DNA from: Limnoperna fortunei
Lineage: Eukaryota; Mollusca; Bivalvia; Mytilida; Modiolidae
Reading direction: 5' to 3'
DNA: 64,000 bases
Assembly: GCA_944474755.1 (NCBI GenBank)
Contig: OX104113.1
Span: 51,351,644 to 51,415,643, forward strand
Shown here: in pieces, positions 47,495 through 60,471 of the stretch
How the letters are laid out: every line of letters begins with the position of its first letter
Position numbering within the stretch: the first letter of the stretch is position 1
Notes under the pieces: generated by a model
What the model was told of the DNA's origin: nothing
The model's input: the letters and a program-made list of their open reading frames with translations, nothing else
The model's database searches: none
Position numbers and translations under genes: made by a program

Positions 47495-49110
47495 AGTGAG
47501 ATGCTATCCATCTCTGTGGGCCCCGCTGACCTTCAGGTCAAAGTTCAAGGTCTAAGGTCATCAACCACAGTATGCGACCCATCGCCTTGATATTATCTAC
47601 TCACATATCTGGAACGATGAGACTATACCATCAGACTGGAGCAAGGGCCTTATTGTCAAACTAACGAAGGGGAACCTACAATGTTGTAACAGTTGGAGAG
47701 AAATTACTCTACGTTCTGTACCGAGCAAAATATTTTACAAAATCATTTTCAGCCGAATCGATACTGCAGTTGACCAAAACTAAAGGATAAACAGGCTGGA
47801 TTTAGATAAGGACGAGGTTGCATAAACCAGATACTAGTATTTGATCTCCGAAATATTATAGAACAATGCATTAAATGGAAAAACACACCTTTATTTATCA
47901 ACTTTATTGATTTCAAGAAAGCTTTTGATAGAGTCCATCGAAATACACTCTGGGAAATATTAAAAACTTATGGCATACCAAAGAAAATCATCACACTCAT
48001 CAAATGTTTTTACCAAAACTTTGAATGCATCATAATACTGGAAAAACATCTCTGATCCATTTGATGTAAAATCTGGTGTTAGACAAGGATGTATCCTATC
48101 TCCAATTCTATTCTTGATAGTAATCGACTGGATACAAAGGAACACAACATCAGCTAGAAATGGAATACAGTGGACCATGTTTAAACAATTGGAAGATTTG
48201 GACTTTTCTGACGATCTTACAGAAATATCAACAACACAAAGACAATTACAAGAGAAAACAAATACTCTAAATTCATTTGCCAAAAGGACTGGCCTAAACA
48301 TCAATACATTAAAAACAAAAATAATGGTAATGAATGAAAAAATGTGAGTACAAATAACTACTGACAACCAACAAGTGGAAAATGTCGATGAATTTACATA
48401 CCTCGGAAGCGACATCGGCAGTGACAATGGTACAAAAAATGACATCCAAGCCACATAAGCAAAAGCCCGTGCAGCCTTTCATAGACTTCAGCCCATCTGG
48501 AAGTCACGAAACTACAGTATCAACACCAAACTGAAGTTATGTAACAACAATCAAGTCAGTCCTGTTGTATGGTTCGGAATACCGAATAATACAGAGTGAC
48601 ATACAGAAAGTAGACGCTTTCTACAACAGTTGCCTGCGAAAAATCCATAGAATCTTCTGGCCCACCAAGATAGCAAACATATATCTATTGCGGAAAAGCA
48701 CGTGTAACAGCATCACTACCAAGATCAAGCAGCGGCGCTTCAGATCATGTTCTTAGAATGCCCAGCGGGAAGATTCCCAAGATAGCGCTAAACTGGACAC
48801 CACCTGGAAAAAGGAAGTCAGGAAGACCACGGATGACCTGGAGACGTACCATCCAAGGGGAGCTTCAAGAACTTGCATACACCTGGGGCAGGCTCAGCAT
48901 CTGGCAAAGGACAGGTTAAAGTGGAAGAAGCTTGTTGTCCTAGCGGGGATCAAGAGGATAAGTAAGTAACATACCAAATATCAAAAGCCTACCTCAAAAG
49001 ATAAAATTATTATAGCTCGGACACGATAGATTCGGCGCAACAGACGGACGGACAGACTGATTACTATAGGGCGTCCTCCACAAAGTGGCGGGTCCTAATA
49101 AGTAATATGT
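47495..49110 (+). mobile_element. LINE remnant inside a further repeat
   Basis: From about 47590 to 48975 a second LINE family is readable in pieces: IWNDETIPSDWSKG, FIDFKKAFDRVHRNTLWEIL (47898-47957), GVRQGCILSPILFLIVIDW, LDFSDDL (the FADD box, with A changed to S), TGLNI, VLLYGSE near 48560, and KRKSGRPRMTWRR near 48810. Many frameshifts. The outer parts (GACCTTCAGGTCAAAGTTCA at the left; ACAGACGGACGGACAGACTG and ACTATAGGGCG at the right) look like a different mollusc repeat that the LINE landed in. Confidence 0.82.
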
Positions 49111-51484
49111 GTACTAGTTACTACATATAAAAAAGGATACTTTAGTTAAAGTATTGACACATATTCCATTCTTATCGCTATACATTTTTCATTAAAGTTC
49201 CGAATAATGAATTACAGTTAACCTTAAAATGTTTAAAACTTTTCTCTTGCAATTTTATACATTTTATATAAAACTGCATACATGGATAGATTTTCATTTT
49301 ATCTTTTCCGTTCAGCTTACAATAAAAAAAATATATAAAAATATTTTGAAAAAAAAACCAATCACGAAGTAAGGGAGATAATACACACTAGTAAAACCAC
49401 AATTCATGCAGGACAGCCACGATTTATACGATATCCACATTTTATTAATTGATATATTAAATTTATCTTAAAAGTCTCTATATATTGATCTCTTTCTATT
49501 TACACTTCGAGAATTCTTTGCCATCTAACGCGCTGTTAGACACGACACGGATTCGAAAGTGGGGTTATACATACATTGTACCAATATATAAGTGCAAATC
49601 AATTAACACTAGGCAGTACAAACACCTAAAGTTTATAAATATATTGATTATGTTTATTATGCAAACTTTGTACTCGTTACTGCAGTATTCGAGATAAAAT
49701 TCATTACATTTTAAATTAAATGTTTAATAAAATTTTTTTTAAAAACTCATTTCCTTATCGAATATTCAAATTAACACTTAGATCAAAGTGTTAAAATGGC
49801 GGATAAAATGAGATCTGAACTCAGGCCATTTCCTCTTATCCTTTATATTTAAATTAAACATACTTGAAATTAAATTATATTCTTAACTAGTTCTGAATAT
49901 GGAAAAAGCTTAAAAGATTTTTTTTTTAAATCTTAAAATATTTCTGCTTGCGTTTAAGTTGTAATTACATGTAAATACATATTATGTTCTCACTGATAAT
50001 TTGAAGCAGCAGATTAAGTATTGCCATAGATGCCAAGTTCAACACTTCACAAATAACATATTGTCTCGTTTACAGGCCGTTTATAACAAAATCAAAATGT
50101 ATATTGTGATTAAAGATTCAAATTTATACATCATAAAAGGCAAAGAAAGAAATATGAATACCAAACAAATAACGGCTAGCTCACGTGTTCACAGTTCTAT
50201 TTAATGGCATTCTCACTCAGAAATTGTTTTTATTTACACTGATGTTATGATAAATAACCTTTCAACTATTTGTATTTTTAAGTGCTAATTTTATCTTTTA
50301 TTTACGTAAAATATTTGATCCCAAATAACAACAAATATGGTATACAATTCTCCCAGTTAATTATTGTAAACATACTTTTGACGGAAATGCTTTTCTGGGT
50401 CACATTTGAAATTTTCAAATACATACTTGCTTTTAAATAAGCCGAATTTTTATCAAACTTCCTTAAAACGTATAGAAACATTATTAATTATTCGTAAAAT
50501 AGCAACCCGGAATATTAAAAATAGTTGAGTTCTATAAAATTATGACATGACAAAATGTTCGTCAGAAATTTTTTCAACTGGAGCGGGTTGTGCAAAACAA
50601 CGAACTTTTTACGTGAACTAGGAAACTGTTTTACAAAGCGATTGTTAGATTTATTTTTGTCATTATTGTTGTTTTAATGTCAATTGTATAAGGTAAATGA
50701 TAAAAAGTAACAATGTTTTTGCGAACATTGTAAGTTATGAACCAGTTTGTTCAAAATTTGAGGAATGAAAACCCCCGCCGATCCGGACACTAATGTGTAT
50801 AACTATTACATCAATATTATTATCCTACTTCTCTAATTTCATGTTTCTTTTTAGGTTATTCTGTTTAAATTGAGACGGTCATGTTGGCTGGTGACAGCAA
50901 AACAGACACATAAAAGGCTAACATTGGTCTACATTGAATTAGAGGTGTCGACAACGGTAATAATGACACAAGAAAAAAATGCAATTGAAGTCAATAACTA
51001 GTACGTGGAGTCGATTGAGAATTTCTGCTGTTTTGAAATGTAGATTTATTATGCTTATTAACTTAATGTGTTCACATGTTTTTGCTATTATGGTAGTTAT
51101 ATGTATATTAATGGCAAAAAAACGCCAAAAACAGAAAAAATAGTCATTAAAGGACAAAAATAGAGAAAGTATTTGTCTAAAATTTTTATTATAAATGAAC
51201 TGATCTGTAGATCTCTATATTCTTGGCATTTTGGTTGGTATTTTTCTCTATTTAATTTTGACATATTAGATAATTACATGTATCCTGTATTATTTATTTA
51301 ACCATGACAACCATGATGGATGAAAATCACAACATCAGATTTTCTTTATCTGACCAACTTTCAAGATATTAGACAAAACTTAATACATGAAAAATTATAC
51401 ATAAGTAATGAATAACTGATGATGATATAAATAAAGGACACAATTTTGCCGAAATGAATTGGAATACGAATTTTCAATTGTTTC

Positions 51485-51660
51485 AACTATTTGTAGAAGG
51501 AAGCTGGAGGACGGATAAAGTTTCATGACCTCCGGTAAGAAAACTGGGTATCCTTGTCAATCACAGAGTCGAGTCATTCCCTCAGTAAGGATCGAACTTG
51601 CAACCTTAGTGCTGATCAAAACTCATCCTCACAAGTATGTTACTAACTTCCTTCACTAAT
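51485..51660 (-). mobile_element. Old SINE copy shared by both duplicates (B)
   Basis: CATGACCTCCGGTAAGAAAA, CTGGGTATCCTTGTCAATCA, GGATCGAACTTGCAACCTTA. Same place as 41515-41660 in copy A. Confidence 0.65.
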
Positions 51661-51710
51661 TGGTCACAGATGTCTCAGATACGTTAGAAAATATTGACCA
51701 TTAATTTATC

Positions 51711-51879
51711 CATCCTCACAAGTCAGGGTTTCTGTGTCCACATGTGTCCACGAAACCATGACAAACTTAGCTAGGAAATTCCCGGGCTAGATTTTCATAT
51801 GACGTCAAACCTTCAAAATAAGGTTTCGTGGATACATGTGTAGAAACACATTATACAGAAACCCTGACTTGTGAGTATG
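51711..51879. mobile_element. MITE of the 9-bp-target family, 169 bp, copy B only
   Basis: Termini CATCCTCACAAGTCAGGGTT and CCCTGACTTGTGAGTATG. The inner part (GACAAACTTAGCTAGGAAAT, TCCCGGGCTAG, ATATGACGTCAAAC) is a shortened form of 61263-61612. Flanks TAATTTATC and TAATTTACT. Copy A has an empty site (TTCATTTACTTGGAAACC near 41707). Confidence 0.85.
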
Positions 51880-53397
51880 TAATTTACTTTGAAACCTAAT
51901 AAATGCCTGCATATTAAAGTCTTAATACTGGTATTTACCTTTAATATACGATTCCTTCTAGACTGGCATAAAAAGTCAGTTGTTAGTAATTTCTGAAATA
52001 ATCGACAACAAATACGTCCAAACAGAAAACAAATAAAAGTTTTCTAAATACACAACATGTTAAAAGCACTCATTCATCTATTTTTTGCTATGCATGTATA
52101 AAGCAAAATGATTGCAGCACACGAAAATATTATGATATAAGGTAAACCAAATACTAATTAAACAGTCGAATGATCAGGCAATGAAGCGTTTACTTCCAGC
52201 AGTGTTGTCTCATTATACAAGATAGAAATAGATTAAAAAAACCATAATTTTCCATTTTATTTTCATCAAACCAAGTCTAAAATAGTACCTAATAACGTAT
52301 TACGTATGTATATATTGATTTAAGTTGTAAAGTATTCATACGAATAACATGTAGAAGTCGTAAAATGTAATAGAAATATATTGACAAATAAGAATGATGC
52401 ATGCATTCTAACCTAAATGATTGTTATACATATACTATATTGTGGCTTGGTAGGGAAATGCACGCTAAGAAATGTGCACACACATGACTTCAATGAATAC
52501 AATATCTAAATTCATGTCAATATCAGACAGGTGTTTCTCAAAATAAACTAGTCAAATCTGTTAGCTGCAATCGCAATATATAATAATTCTCATGATAAAC
52601 TGGCTAAAACCCGGATTTCAACTCAAATTCGGTTGTTTAAAGAAATCTGGACAAAATCTCGTTCCTTTTTCGTTTTTATTGGTTATTGAAAATACTCAAG
52701 TGTATTACAAAAATGTTATTGGTACTTTGGTACTTAGTTTTCTCACGGTTTATTGTGCAAAGTTAAAAAGGGACTTTTTGACATTACTCTAGAATTATTG
52801 TACTCTGAATGCATATTAAAAGAGTTCATGATGTACTTTTAAATAAATAATTTACTAAATTGTTCGTAAATAAGCTACAGTAACTTGTGAAACCCGCGGC
52901 CTTCAACAGGACAAATCAATCATCGGTTTCTACCGAGCCTGTAACAATATAGTCCTTTACAAGTAGCTCTTAACATCTGTTTAAAGCTGAACTTGAATTT
53001 TATGGTTAGTTATTAATAAAAAATGAAGATTTAAATTTACAATTCTTTGAACTCCTTACACATATTATATTTAAATAACATTAAATAATGTGCAAATTTA
53101 TATTGACTCTTACCTTCTTACAAGTCGTTGTCGAATAGAAATCTGTACAACCTGTAATATTGCACAGCTTTACAAAGGATCAATATCAATTGAAAAAGTG
53201 TATGTTAAACATGTAAGGATTCTTATAAAAAATCAATTTCTTTACATTATAAAATTGAAAATTGAAACAGCATACCATATGTGTGCTAGACACTTTCTCT
53301 GTCTATTGTGGTTCCATTGTCTACATGAAAAAGTAATTTGTGTTGGCCAGATGAATTCGAAATGAAAAATTGATACGCTTTTAGATGGTGGACTCCT

Positions 53398-53590
53398 AGT
53401 AGATTGCCTGTTGTTTGTGTGAATGGTGTTGAACGCTAATTTCAGCAGAGTTTCAGCCATATCAGCCATATCGTTTAGTGTTTAGTTGATATTGGGTGAG
53501 GAACCCGGAATACCAGAAGAAAACCTTTGATCATTGGTATAGGAAATAACAATCATTGTCAATTAAGATTGTAGTCTATCAATTAATAAC
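53398..53590 (-). mobile_element. Old SINE copy shared by both duplicates (B)
   Basis: GTAGATTGCCTGTTGTTTGT, CAGAGTTTCAGCCATATCAG, CAATCATTGTCAATTAAGAT. The tRNA head has been lost compared with copy A. Confidence 0.72.
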
Positions 53591-55765
53591 CAAACACCAA
53601 ATAATATGTCACGTACGTTTTTCACTGCTGCCCTTTGAAAAGTGCGGGAAGAACCGAGCAAATTGTTCAAAGAAGACAAGGGTTTCTATGTTATATGATT
53701 GTAAAAAGTATATTTTTTAAATATTAGATTACCCATTAACACCTAGTTTCTGATATTTATTGTACTTTGAGATAGCTAGATTATTTTTCTAACGAACGTG
53801 ACGCGTCTATTATGATTAAAACTAATTCCAAAAAAACACATTTAAATCAGACAAATCAATACATCATGTCAGATAATTTTTAAGGTTAACATATCAATTT
53901 ATATTGCTTGATTCTTGATAACTTTTTCAATGTTTCTCCGGACCTAACAGTGCCCACAGACTTAAACATTAAATGAAACTCTATGTACATGCTAAAAAGA
54001 GCAAAGAAACCGTCCAAGCAACATTTTAATACAGTGTAATTAAATGGGTTATCCAAACATCGTAATTTTGAGTATGTCTTGTTTCAGTAGGAGTTATCTC
54101 CCATATGACAACTAAAAATTTTTGTTAGTGTCGCGTTGTCTGTCGTGTCATTTGATCGCTTGACAGCACCGACTCTCTAGCAGGATTGTCAGATTTGCCC
54201 TTAATCTCTCTCTTGAGCGTGCTTTAGTGAGGTTATGTTTATAGTAGAGAGTGTCAAATTCCTCTTCTTTTAGTTTCACTTACATACGACAGACGCGCAA
54301 TAATTAGAGATCCTTCATTGGACAACCACATAAGGGACTAGATTTCCTTGCCCTTTAGTCCCACCATTAAAGTTGCTGTTAAAATTGTTATTGAATATAC
54401 ATTCATGGCTCTGCCCGTTGGCTTATTTAAGCACGTCATGAATTTTAAGTAAATAAGAATTTATTTGAATAAGTACTGTCCTGATTTACTAAAAAATGCA
54501 CTGCAAAAATGTAATGTTGAAGAATTTCCCTCACTGAAAACATGAACTAAGTAACCCCTTAGCGGTAACACTCAAAAAGGCAATTCATCAGGGATAGCCT
54601 TCTAGGATTGGTGATTATCATAGCTTTATAGTTTTGTTTACTATAAAACATGTGGTTGTGGTACATTTAATTCAACATATGTTAAAATTTAAAAAAACGG
54701 GACCCAATTCGTTACAAAATTTTTACTTATGTAGCAAACATATCTATATCTATTTTAAATTAGTACATGCATACTGGTACTACTTTACTCTGGTGTTTGA
54801 AATGAAAAATTTAAATGAAGATGTGGATTAACGATATAATGTTCTAGAAACCTGTTAGCTTGAGGCTTCATTTATTAACATTTATTAATACTGTGGACAG
54901 TTGACTCGGATTTTCTATGATTCTACAAGTTTCTGATTTACTTTGTTGATGTTAGTTTAATAAATTATTTGTTATATATGCATGCTTTAACGCCATAGGG
55001 ATAAAATTGTGATATCTATTAATAAAAATCAATTGCTGGAAGAATAACTAATTAAGTTTTAGAATACGTTGATAAACAATTTTAATACCAAGAATTAGCT
55101 ATAACATAATGGTAATTTGTGCTTTCCATTAAGAAGATACAAGAGGTTTTTTGTAATACAAAAGTTCAGCAACAAGTTAATGTTTAGTGCAAAATTATTA
55201 AAGGTCGAGTAAAGTTATACGTCTAAACCGGAAGTAGTAAACAACAGCCTTAAAAGATAAAAGTGAAATAAACTTGCAATGTTAATGTATAATTTGTAAA
55301 AAGAAACAACAATACGGTTTTAAATTGTTTTCATATCGTGTAATTTATGTGGCTCTTTCTTTTTCGTCTGGGGTTCTCGGCAACGGGGGTGCTTTGGAGG
55401 GGATCCCCTGTCAGATATTAGAACATTTTTGAAAAAGGTAACAATTTGGGGCACTTACGGCGCTTTATGAATTACTTTTGATGAGTTTGATATTGCATGA
55501 ACGTCTCTGAAATGATTAAACTTCATTAAACCAGAGTGAAACGTTGATTGGTGAGAATACAGAATATCTAATGGTATAAAAATATGATTCTTACTTTTTG
55601 AGAGAAAATCTATTATTATGAATCAATATTCTTATCAGTCTTTCCAAGAATTAAACTATGTTTATTTTCACAAGGAAATAAAAAATGCAATATTATTGAA
55701 TGTAAATATCATATCATAAGTGTTGCCTTAATGCACGTGGACACTACGTAATTTTCAGTAACGTA

Positions 55766-57205
55766 TTGACCAATTTTACGTCCGGTGCCCAAAAGTCTGT
55801 AACCCAAACGGGCAGTGGTGCAATATATGATTTAGAGTTATTTCCCCTACATTACCACTTGACTACAAAAATTGCATATGAAAACAATTCGCTGGCATAT
55901 ATATCATCCACATGTTAATATTTTATATAAATATTTATTATTATTGATCTGCAAATACGACAGTATTATATGGTTTATAAATCTTTAATCCTCCGACACT
56001 AAATAAATAAACAACAAAATTAAATCAAGATTAAAATTTTAAAAAATTCACTGAAAGTATAACTTCAGCATCATCTGAAAACGTTAGCAGCTTTTCATAT
56101 CGTCATTTACTGTTGGGAACGGAAAATGTTGTAAACTTCTAAAATTTGGAAAGCAGTTATAAAAATAGCATATCATCATTATTTATAACCAGAAATAATA
56201 ATATATACAAGAAGGAATACATATGACAACTTAAAATCGAAACGAATTTATTACAGAAAATATGAGCAATACAAAAATTATTCTAACTAAGCTTCTCTCA
56301 AGCTATTTGTTTCTCATTTAAATTTATTTAAAAAAAAACACGTTTGCACATGAAATAATTGTTTAGAACATCAGTTTAATGGATCGTCCATGTGATATAT
56401 TTATGTAATATTTTTACTTAAAATCTTATATTGTATTGTTGTTTCGTATGTAAAGTTTCTTATTCCTAATTTTACTTTGATTTCTTGTAAGCCAGTATCC
56501 GTTCACTGTTATAGACAAAATGTCAGAGAAAATTAACTACAAGAACTATAATGCATATACAAATACACCTTAACATGTTTGTTAGAAAAATCCAAATTAT
56601 TGATCGTCATCATTGATAGATACATAGAAATAACACAGCAATCGCTTTGCAATGTTATGCCTTGCATACAAACAAATGATATGTTATTGGCAATCCATCT
56701 AGAGTTATCTCCCATATTATATATAAATTTTTTATCCATTTTTATTTATGAAGGATTCGTTCAAACAACAAAATATATAAACAGGTTGCATCCATTCCCG
56801 TCGTTTACTACAAATATTAATTCCAGCTTATTCACGTATCAGTGAGATGGGGTCCATATTTGTGCTGTAAATAGGTTGAGATTAGAAAATTCTATGAACA
56901 GATTAATGCAACAGTAGTCTTTAAATACTGTAAACTAATTTATTATCAAAAGTTTACCTTTAAAAAGAAAAAAATTAAACCCATGACAGAAGTTCCTCAT
57001 TTGAAAGCAATTATGTAAACATAGTATGCGACACGTCACCTTGAAATGCCAAATATGAAAATCCTACCTCTAAAGACGAAAATGTTTAAAGCCCATATTC
57101 AGAAACCGCTAGGCCACGAGGCCCCTTCCACATGCCATATAGTCAAAAGCTTATGTCAATAGATAAAAAGTTTTAGAATGAATACATGTATAACTCTTAG
57201 AAACA
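55766..57205. other. Non-coding stretch
   Basis: AT-rich with no gene recognised. A SINE head scrap (AACCGCTAGGCCACGAGGCC) is near 57103. Confidence 0.45.
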
Positions 57206-57593
57206 GGGTCCTTATATAAAAAGCTCACCTTGGTAAATTTACAAATTAAGGCATCCGACCCATAATTGAACTCACCGTTTAATTCAGGGTCCTTATATAA
57301 AAAGCTCTCCTTGATAAATTTACAAATTAAGGCATCCGACCCATAATTGAAGTCACCGTTTAATTTTATTTTTAGACCAAGAAATGCAAATTTATTTACT
57401 CAATATATTACTAATTAATGATACAAAGTATTTACTTTGAGTCAATGTTAACAGTTTTGAGAAAAAAATTTAGTTGTTCAAATAGTAGTTTCGATGTTTG
57501 CCGAACATTACCGAGGTCTGCTCCATTGACAAACAAATGACATCCGGGACACCTAATATGATCGCGTGGTCAATTATGGGTCGGATACCTTAA
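57206..57593. repeat. 81-bp tandem pair with a distant inverted piece
   Basis: 57206-57286 and 57287-57367 are direct copies (GGGTCCTTATATAAAAAGCT, AATTAAGGCATCCGACCCAT). An inverted fragment (CAATTATGGGTCGGATACCT) is at 57570-57589. This suggests a rearranged unknown repeat element. Confidence 0.7.
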
Positions 57594-57954
57594 ATGAGAG
57601 CCAATGCTGATTGAAAAATATCATAAATGGACAAAAATTCTTTGATCTTTTAATTCAAAACCAATTTACTATAACCGAAAAATGTGTATACCAAACATAA
57701 ATACTGAAATGTAAACATATAATTATTCACTGGATAGCCGACACCCACTTTTTATAACACATTTGATGTAGGACAGCAACTGTTTTTGTATAGGACATAC
57801 TAGTCTTGCTTTACACATGATAATTTGAAACCCACTGACCCCCAACCCCCTAAATTAATATTAACCGGTTCCTACCGGATTCAACAAATGTTAATACATG
57901 GTTTAAACTACAGCATGATACATTTTTCCGCATCAAAATATGAGAACCGGTTAC

Positions 57955-58150
57955 AATGTAGCCGAGTGGTTAAACTATTTAGTCGTCTATTTTTGATTAC
58001 GTGCCTGTCCATACGCACAATGCAAGCAGGGTATGCTCGACTCCAATCTCAATTGACAAGGATTGCCAGTTTTCGTGGTTTTATCGTGTACTCCTCCCTA
58101 AATAAAAACTTGTGGTCGGAAAGTGACTGAAAGCATTTCAGGAAGCTTAC
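57955..58150 (+). mobile_element. tRNA-derived SINE
   Basis: TAGCCGAGTGGTTAAACTAT, TTGATTACGTGCCTGTCC, GCAGGGTATGCTCGACTCC, TTGACAAGGATTGCCAGTTT, CTAAATAAAAACTTGTGG. The B-box region is partly deleted. Confidence 0.82.
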
Positions 58151-58387
58151 GAATTCAAACACTGTGCATATATATAGGCCAAGGATCTCCTTAACTCAAA
58201 TATTGACGATTCAGATTTCAGGAAAAAAAATTAATTTGAGGCAAATCTCAATAAATCACAATTGAGGAGTTTTATGAAACATTGCCGATGCAGATAAGAC
58301 GATAACATCCTAAACCAAGGAAAATTTTAACTATGATATGAAAATTGCAATGTAAGGCAATGGTCGGAAACAAAAGAGCACACACTG

Positions 58388-58640
58388 AAAGACTCTTGAT
58401 GCCACTTTCAGCAATTATTCAACCATATCATGGCGGTCGTTTTTTTATTGGGGGGGGGGGGGGCGGGTGCGGGGTTGCGGGAGAAAAACCCCCGACCTTT
58501 GGTAGCAATCCGTTGTCAATAAAGGTTGGAGTCGAGCGCACCCTTGCCGCAGTGAGACTCAAACCCCAACCTCAGTGTTGACAGACCACGTGGTCATTAG
58601 TAGACGAACTACCTTAACCACTCGGCCACCGAGTCCCTTT
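58388..58640 (-). mobile_element. tRNA-derived SINE, near full length, poly-G expansion
   Basis: GCCACTTTCAGCAATTATTC, ATATCATGGCGGTCG, a 14-nt G run (58450-58463), AACCCCCGACCTTTGGTAG, GTGAGACTCAAACCCCAACC, GACCACGTGGTCATTAGTAG, CACTCGGCCACCGAGTCCC. Confidence 0.9.
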
Positions 58641-59663
58641 ATCAAAAAGCTACGAATTATCTCGAAGTATTCAAGAATGATGCTACGTCACGTTTTAATC
58701 AAGAAATACTACTGTGTACTATCGCTATAAAGCAGCGACACTCAACATTTTTTGCACTTATCGATTGATGTTAACGCCCAACGAATGTTTTTATTAGGTC
58801 TATTCAGAATAAACAATAGGACAATAAGGATATTTTGAATGCAACTGGTAACAGGTTTGAGCTCGCTACATCTTTTACTTCCAGAGACCATGCATGCTTC
58901 AAGGAACCTTTCTTCGCGCACATAAACTACATGCAACAAATCAATTCAAAATCAAATACTATATTGTTTAATAAAATTCAGAAAATATGTTAAACTACCC
59001 TCTCGCGACTACAACACTTGGAATGCAAACACCTAATTGTTACATTTTACCCAGTTTTTCAGGTTTTTTATTGATTTTTTAACAAAACAAGCGTAATTAC
59101 GACAAATGTGTCTATTTTGTTTTTCGGATTAAAAAAGAACATATGCACTGAACCATTCCTTATCACGAGACTCCTGTTCAAATAAGAGATGGTTTTGCTG
59201 GAATAAGAAGCCAATTTTTGGATATGGCGGTTATCTTGGTTGAAGGGCAGTGCTGTTCAGTAAAATTTTGTTCAGGGACAAAATTAGGCATAAATAATAT
59301 ACCGTCATTTGTAAACTAACAATTTTCAGAAAATGGAGTTCGAAAATCACTTTAACAACAGTGCCAACTAACAGTTTACCTCGAGTATTAACGGGAAATC
59401 GTTCCATTAGACAGACGCTTATAATATTGCTAATTTAAGTAAAATGTACGTTAACTGATGTCATTACTGTATATTTGACTGCATGAATGAGTTATTGCTT
59501 ACGTCTAGTCAGCAGTTTAGCTATAATTTGGTCGAAAACAAAATTAACAAACCAAATCAATTTCAGTGTTGCGTGGATAAACTAATGATAAGGCATTTTG
59601 ACTAACACGGGAATAGCAAGTAGAGTTGAGTATAAGGACTTATAATACTTAAGCATTTAGTAG
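58641..59663. other. Non-coding stretch
   Basis: No gene proven. A minus-strand ORF at 58742-58939 contains a hydrophobic segment (ILIVLLFIL) but no clear splice sites. This is the 3' flank of the exon pair at 59664-59974. Confidence 0.4.
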
Positions 59664-59974
59664 CTACTGCGATTCGACTGGTCCTAATTCTCCGTCCAAA
59701 ATGATCGTCAAAACCTCACTCCAAAATCTATTGCTTTTAAGATCTCGTCCATCGGATTTCGTTCTAAAAACAAATATCTTCTCATATGAAACGACTGTTC
59801 TACTTAGAACATTGTACGTTAGGAATGAGGAAATCTTAGACGTTTCCTTTATCAAATAACCACTGGCTAAGCAAGATACCTGAATTTACCGCAAAAGCAA
59901 CAGTTTTGAGCATGATAGCAATACTTACGTTAATGTACATTTAGAACCGGACAGTGGGGAATCCCAAACGAAAT
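59664..59974 (-). CDS. Two consecutive 3' exons of an unrecognised gene
   Basis: Exon 59929-59974 (46 nt; acceptor TTACAG, donor GTAAGT at 59928-59923) reads FVWDSPLSGSKCTL in the only frame without a stop. It ends in phase 2, which fits exon 59662/59664-59862 (acceptor CTTAGCCAG, exon from 59862). Joined, the protein goes on as T-GYLIKETSKISSFLTYN, then KIFVFRTKSDGRDLKSNRFW, and ends GELGPVESQ with a stop at 59664-59666. The frame, phase match and amino-acid mix look like real coding. The 5' exons would lie to the right, beyond the transposon at 60188-63108, and I could not find them. I do not recognise the family. It could still be a decayed gene. Confidence 0.45.
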
Positions 59975-60251
59975 CTGTAACATCCGACAAACGCTTGTAA
60001 TTATTGTTATTATATAAAAATGTAATAGTTAAGTGGTTTTAAAAAATGTTAAATGACAAGATCATTACAGTGACATTTCAAACATACTATAACTATCTTG
60101 ATATAATTTATCTTCAGTGCGACATCAAACCACATAACTGCCGCTGGTAAGTTCAGCGACACCAAACCAAAGCGTGTGCATGTTTGCGGGTGTTACTAAA
60201 ACGCGGAAACGGAACGCGGAACGGAAACGGAAAACGGAATAAGTGTTTTAT

Positions 60252-60471
60252 GGGGCTTGTTTAGGGCATATTGGGATATAGGATATTCACCTATTTTATT
60301 CATGGTATACAGGATATTTGAGGCAAAACTTAATGGAATATGGGATATTTAAATCCATTTTATTTACAGTGATATTCGATATTGGAAACACGTTTTCGGA
60401 TACGGGATGATGAAAAATTTCAAGAAGATGTGGGATACTGGTACCCCATCCCTTCCCCCCAAACAAGCCCC
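60252..60471. mobile_element. Nested 220-bp MITE
   Basis: Termini GGGGCTTGTTT (60252) and AAACAAGCCCC (to 60471), flanked by TTTTAT on both sides (60246-60251 and 60472-60477). The inside is rich in GGATATTTGGGATAT-type words. It lies within the 2.9-kb element, so it inserted later. Confidence 0.82.

Larger units (their letters stand above)
47418..55765. repeat. Tandem segmental duplication, copy B
   Basis: Colinear with 34705-46440 (anchors given there). Private insertions are the LINE and surrounding element at 47495-49110 and the MITE at 51711-51879. It also has about 1 kb (54180-55150) that is absent from copy A. Divergence, with many small indels, points to an old duplication. Confidence 0.9.

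Noticed and set aside
48114..48454. Independent small genes on either strand
   Set aside because: The plus frame is LINE reverse transcriptase and the minus frame is its shadow.
60115..60152. Plus-strand micro-exon with a strong acceptor and GTAAGT donor (CDIKPHNCR)
   Set aside because: The segment is one of two adjacent copies of a TTCAGYGACAYCAAACCA word, so it looks like a repeat tail, and no partner exon was found.
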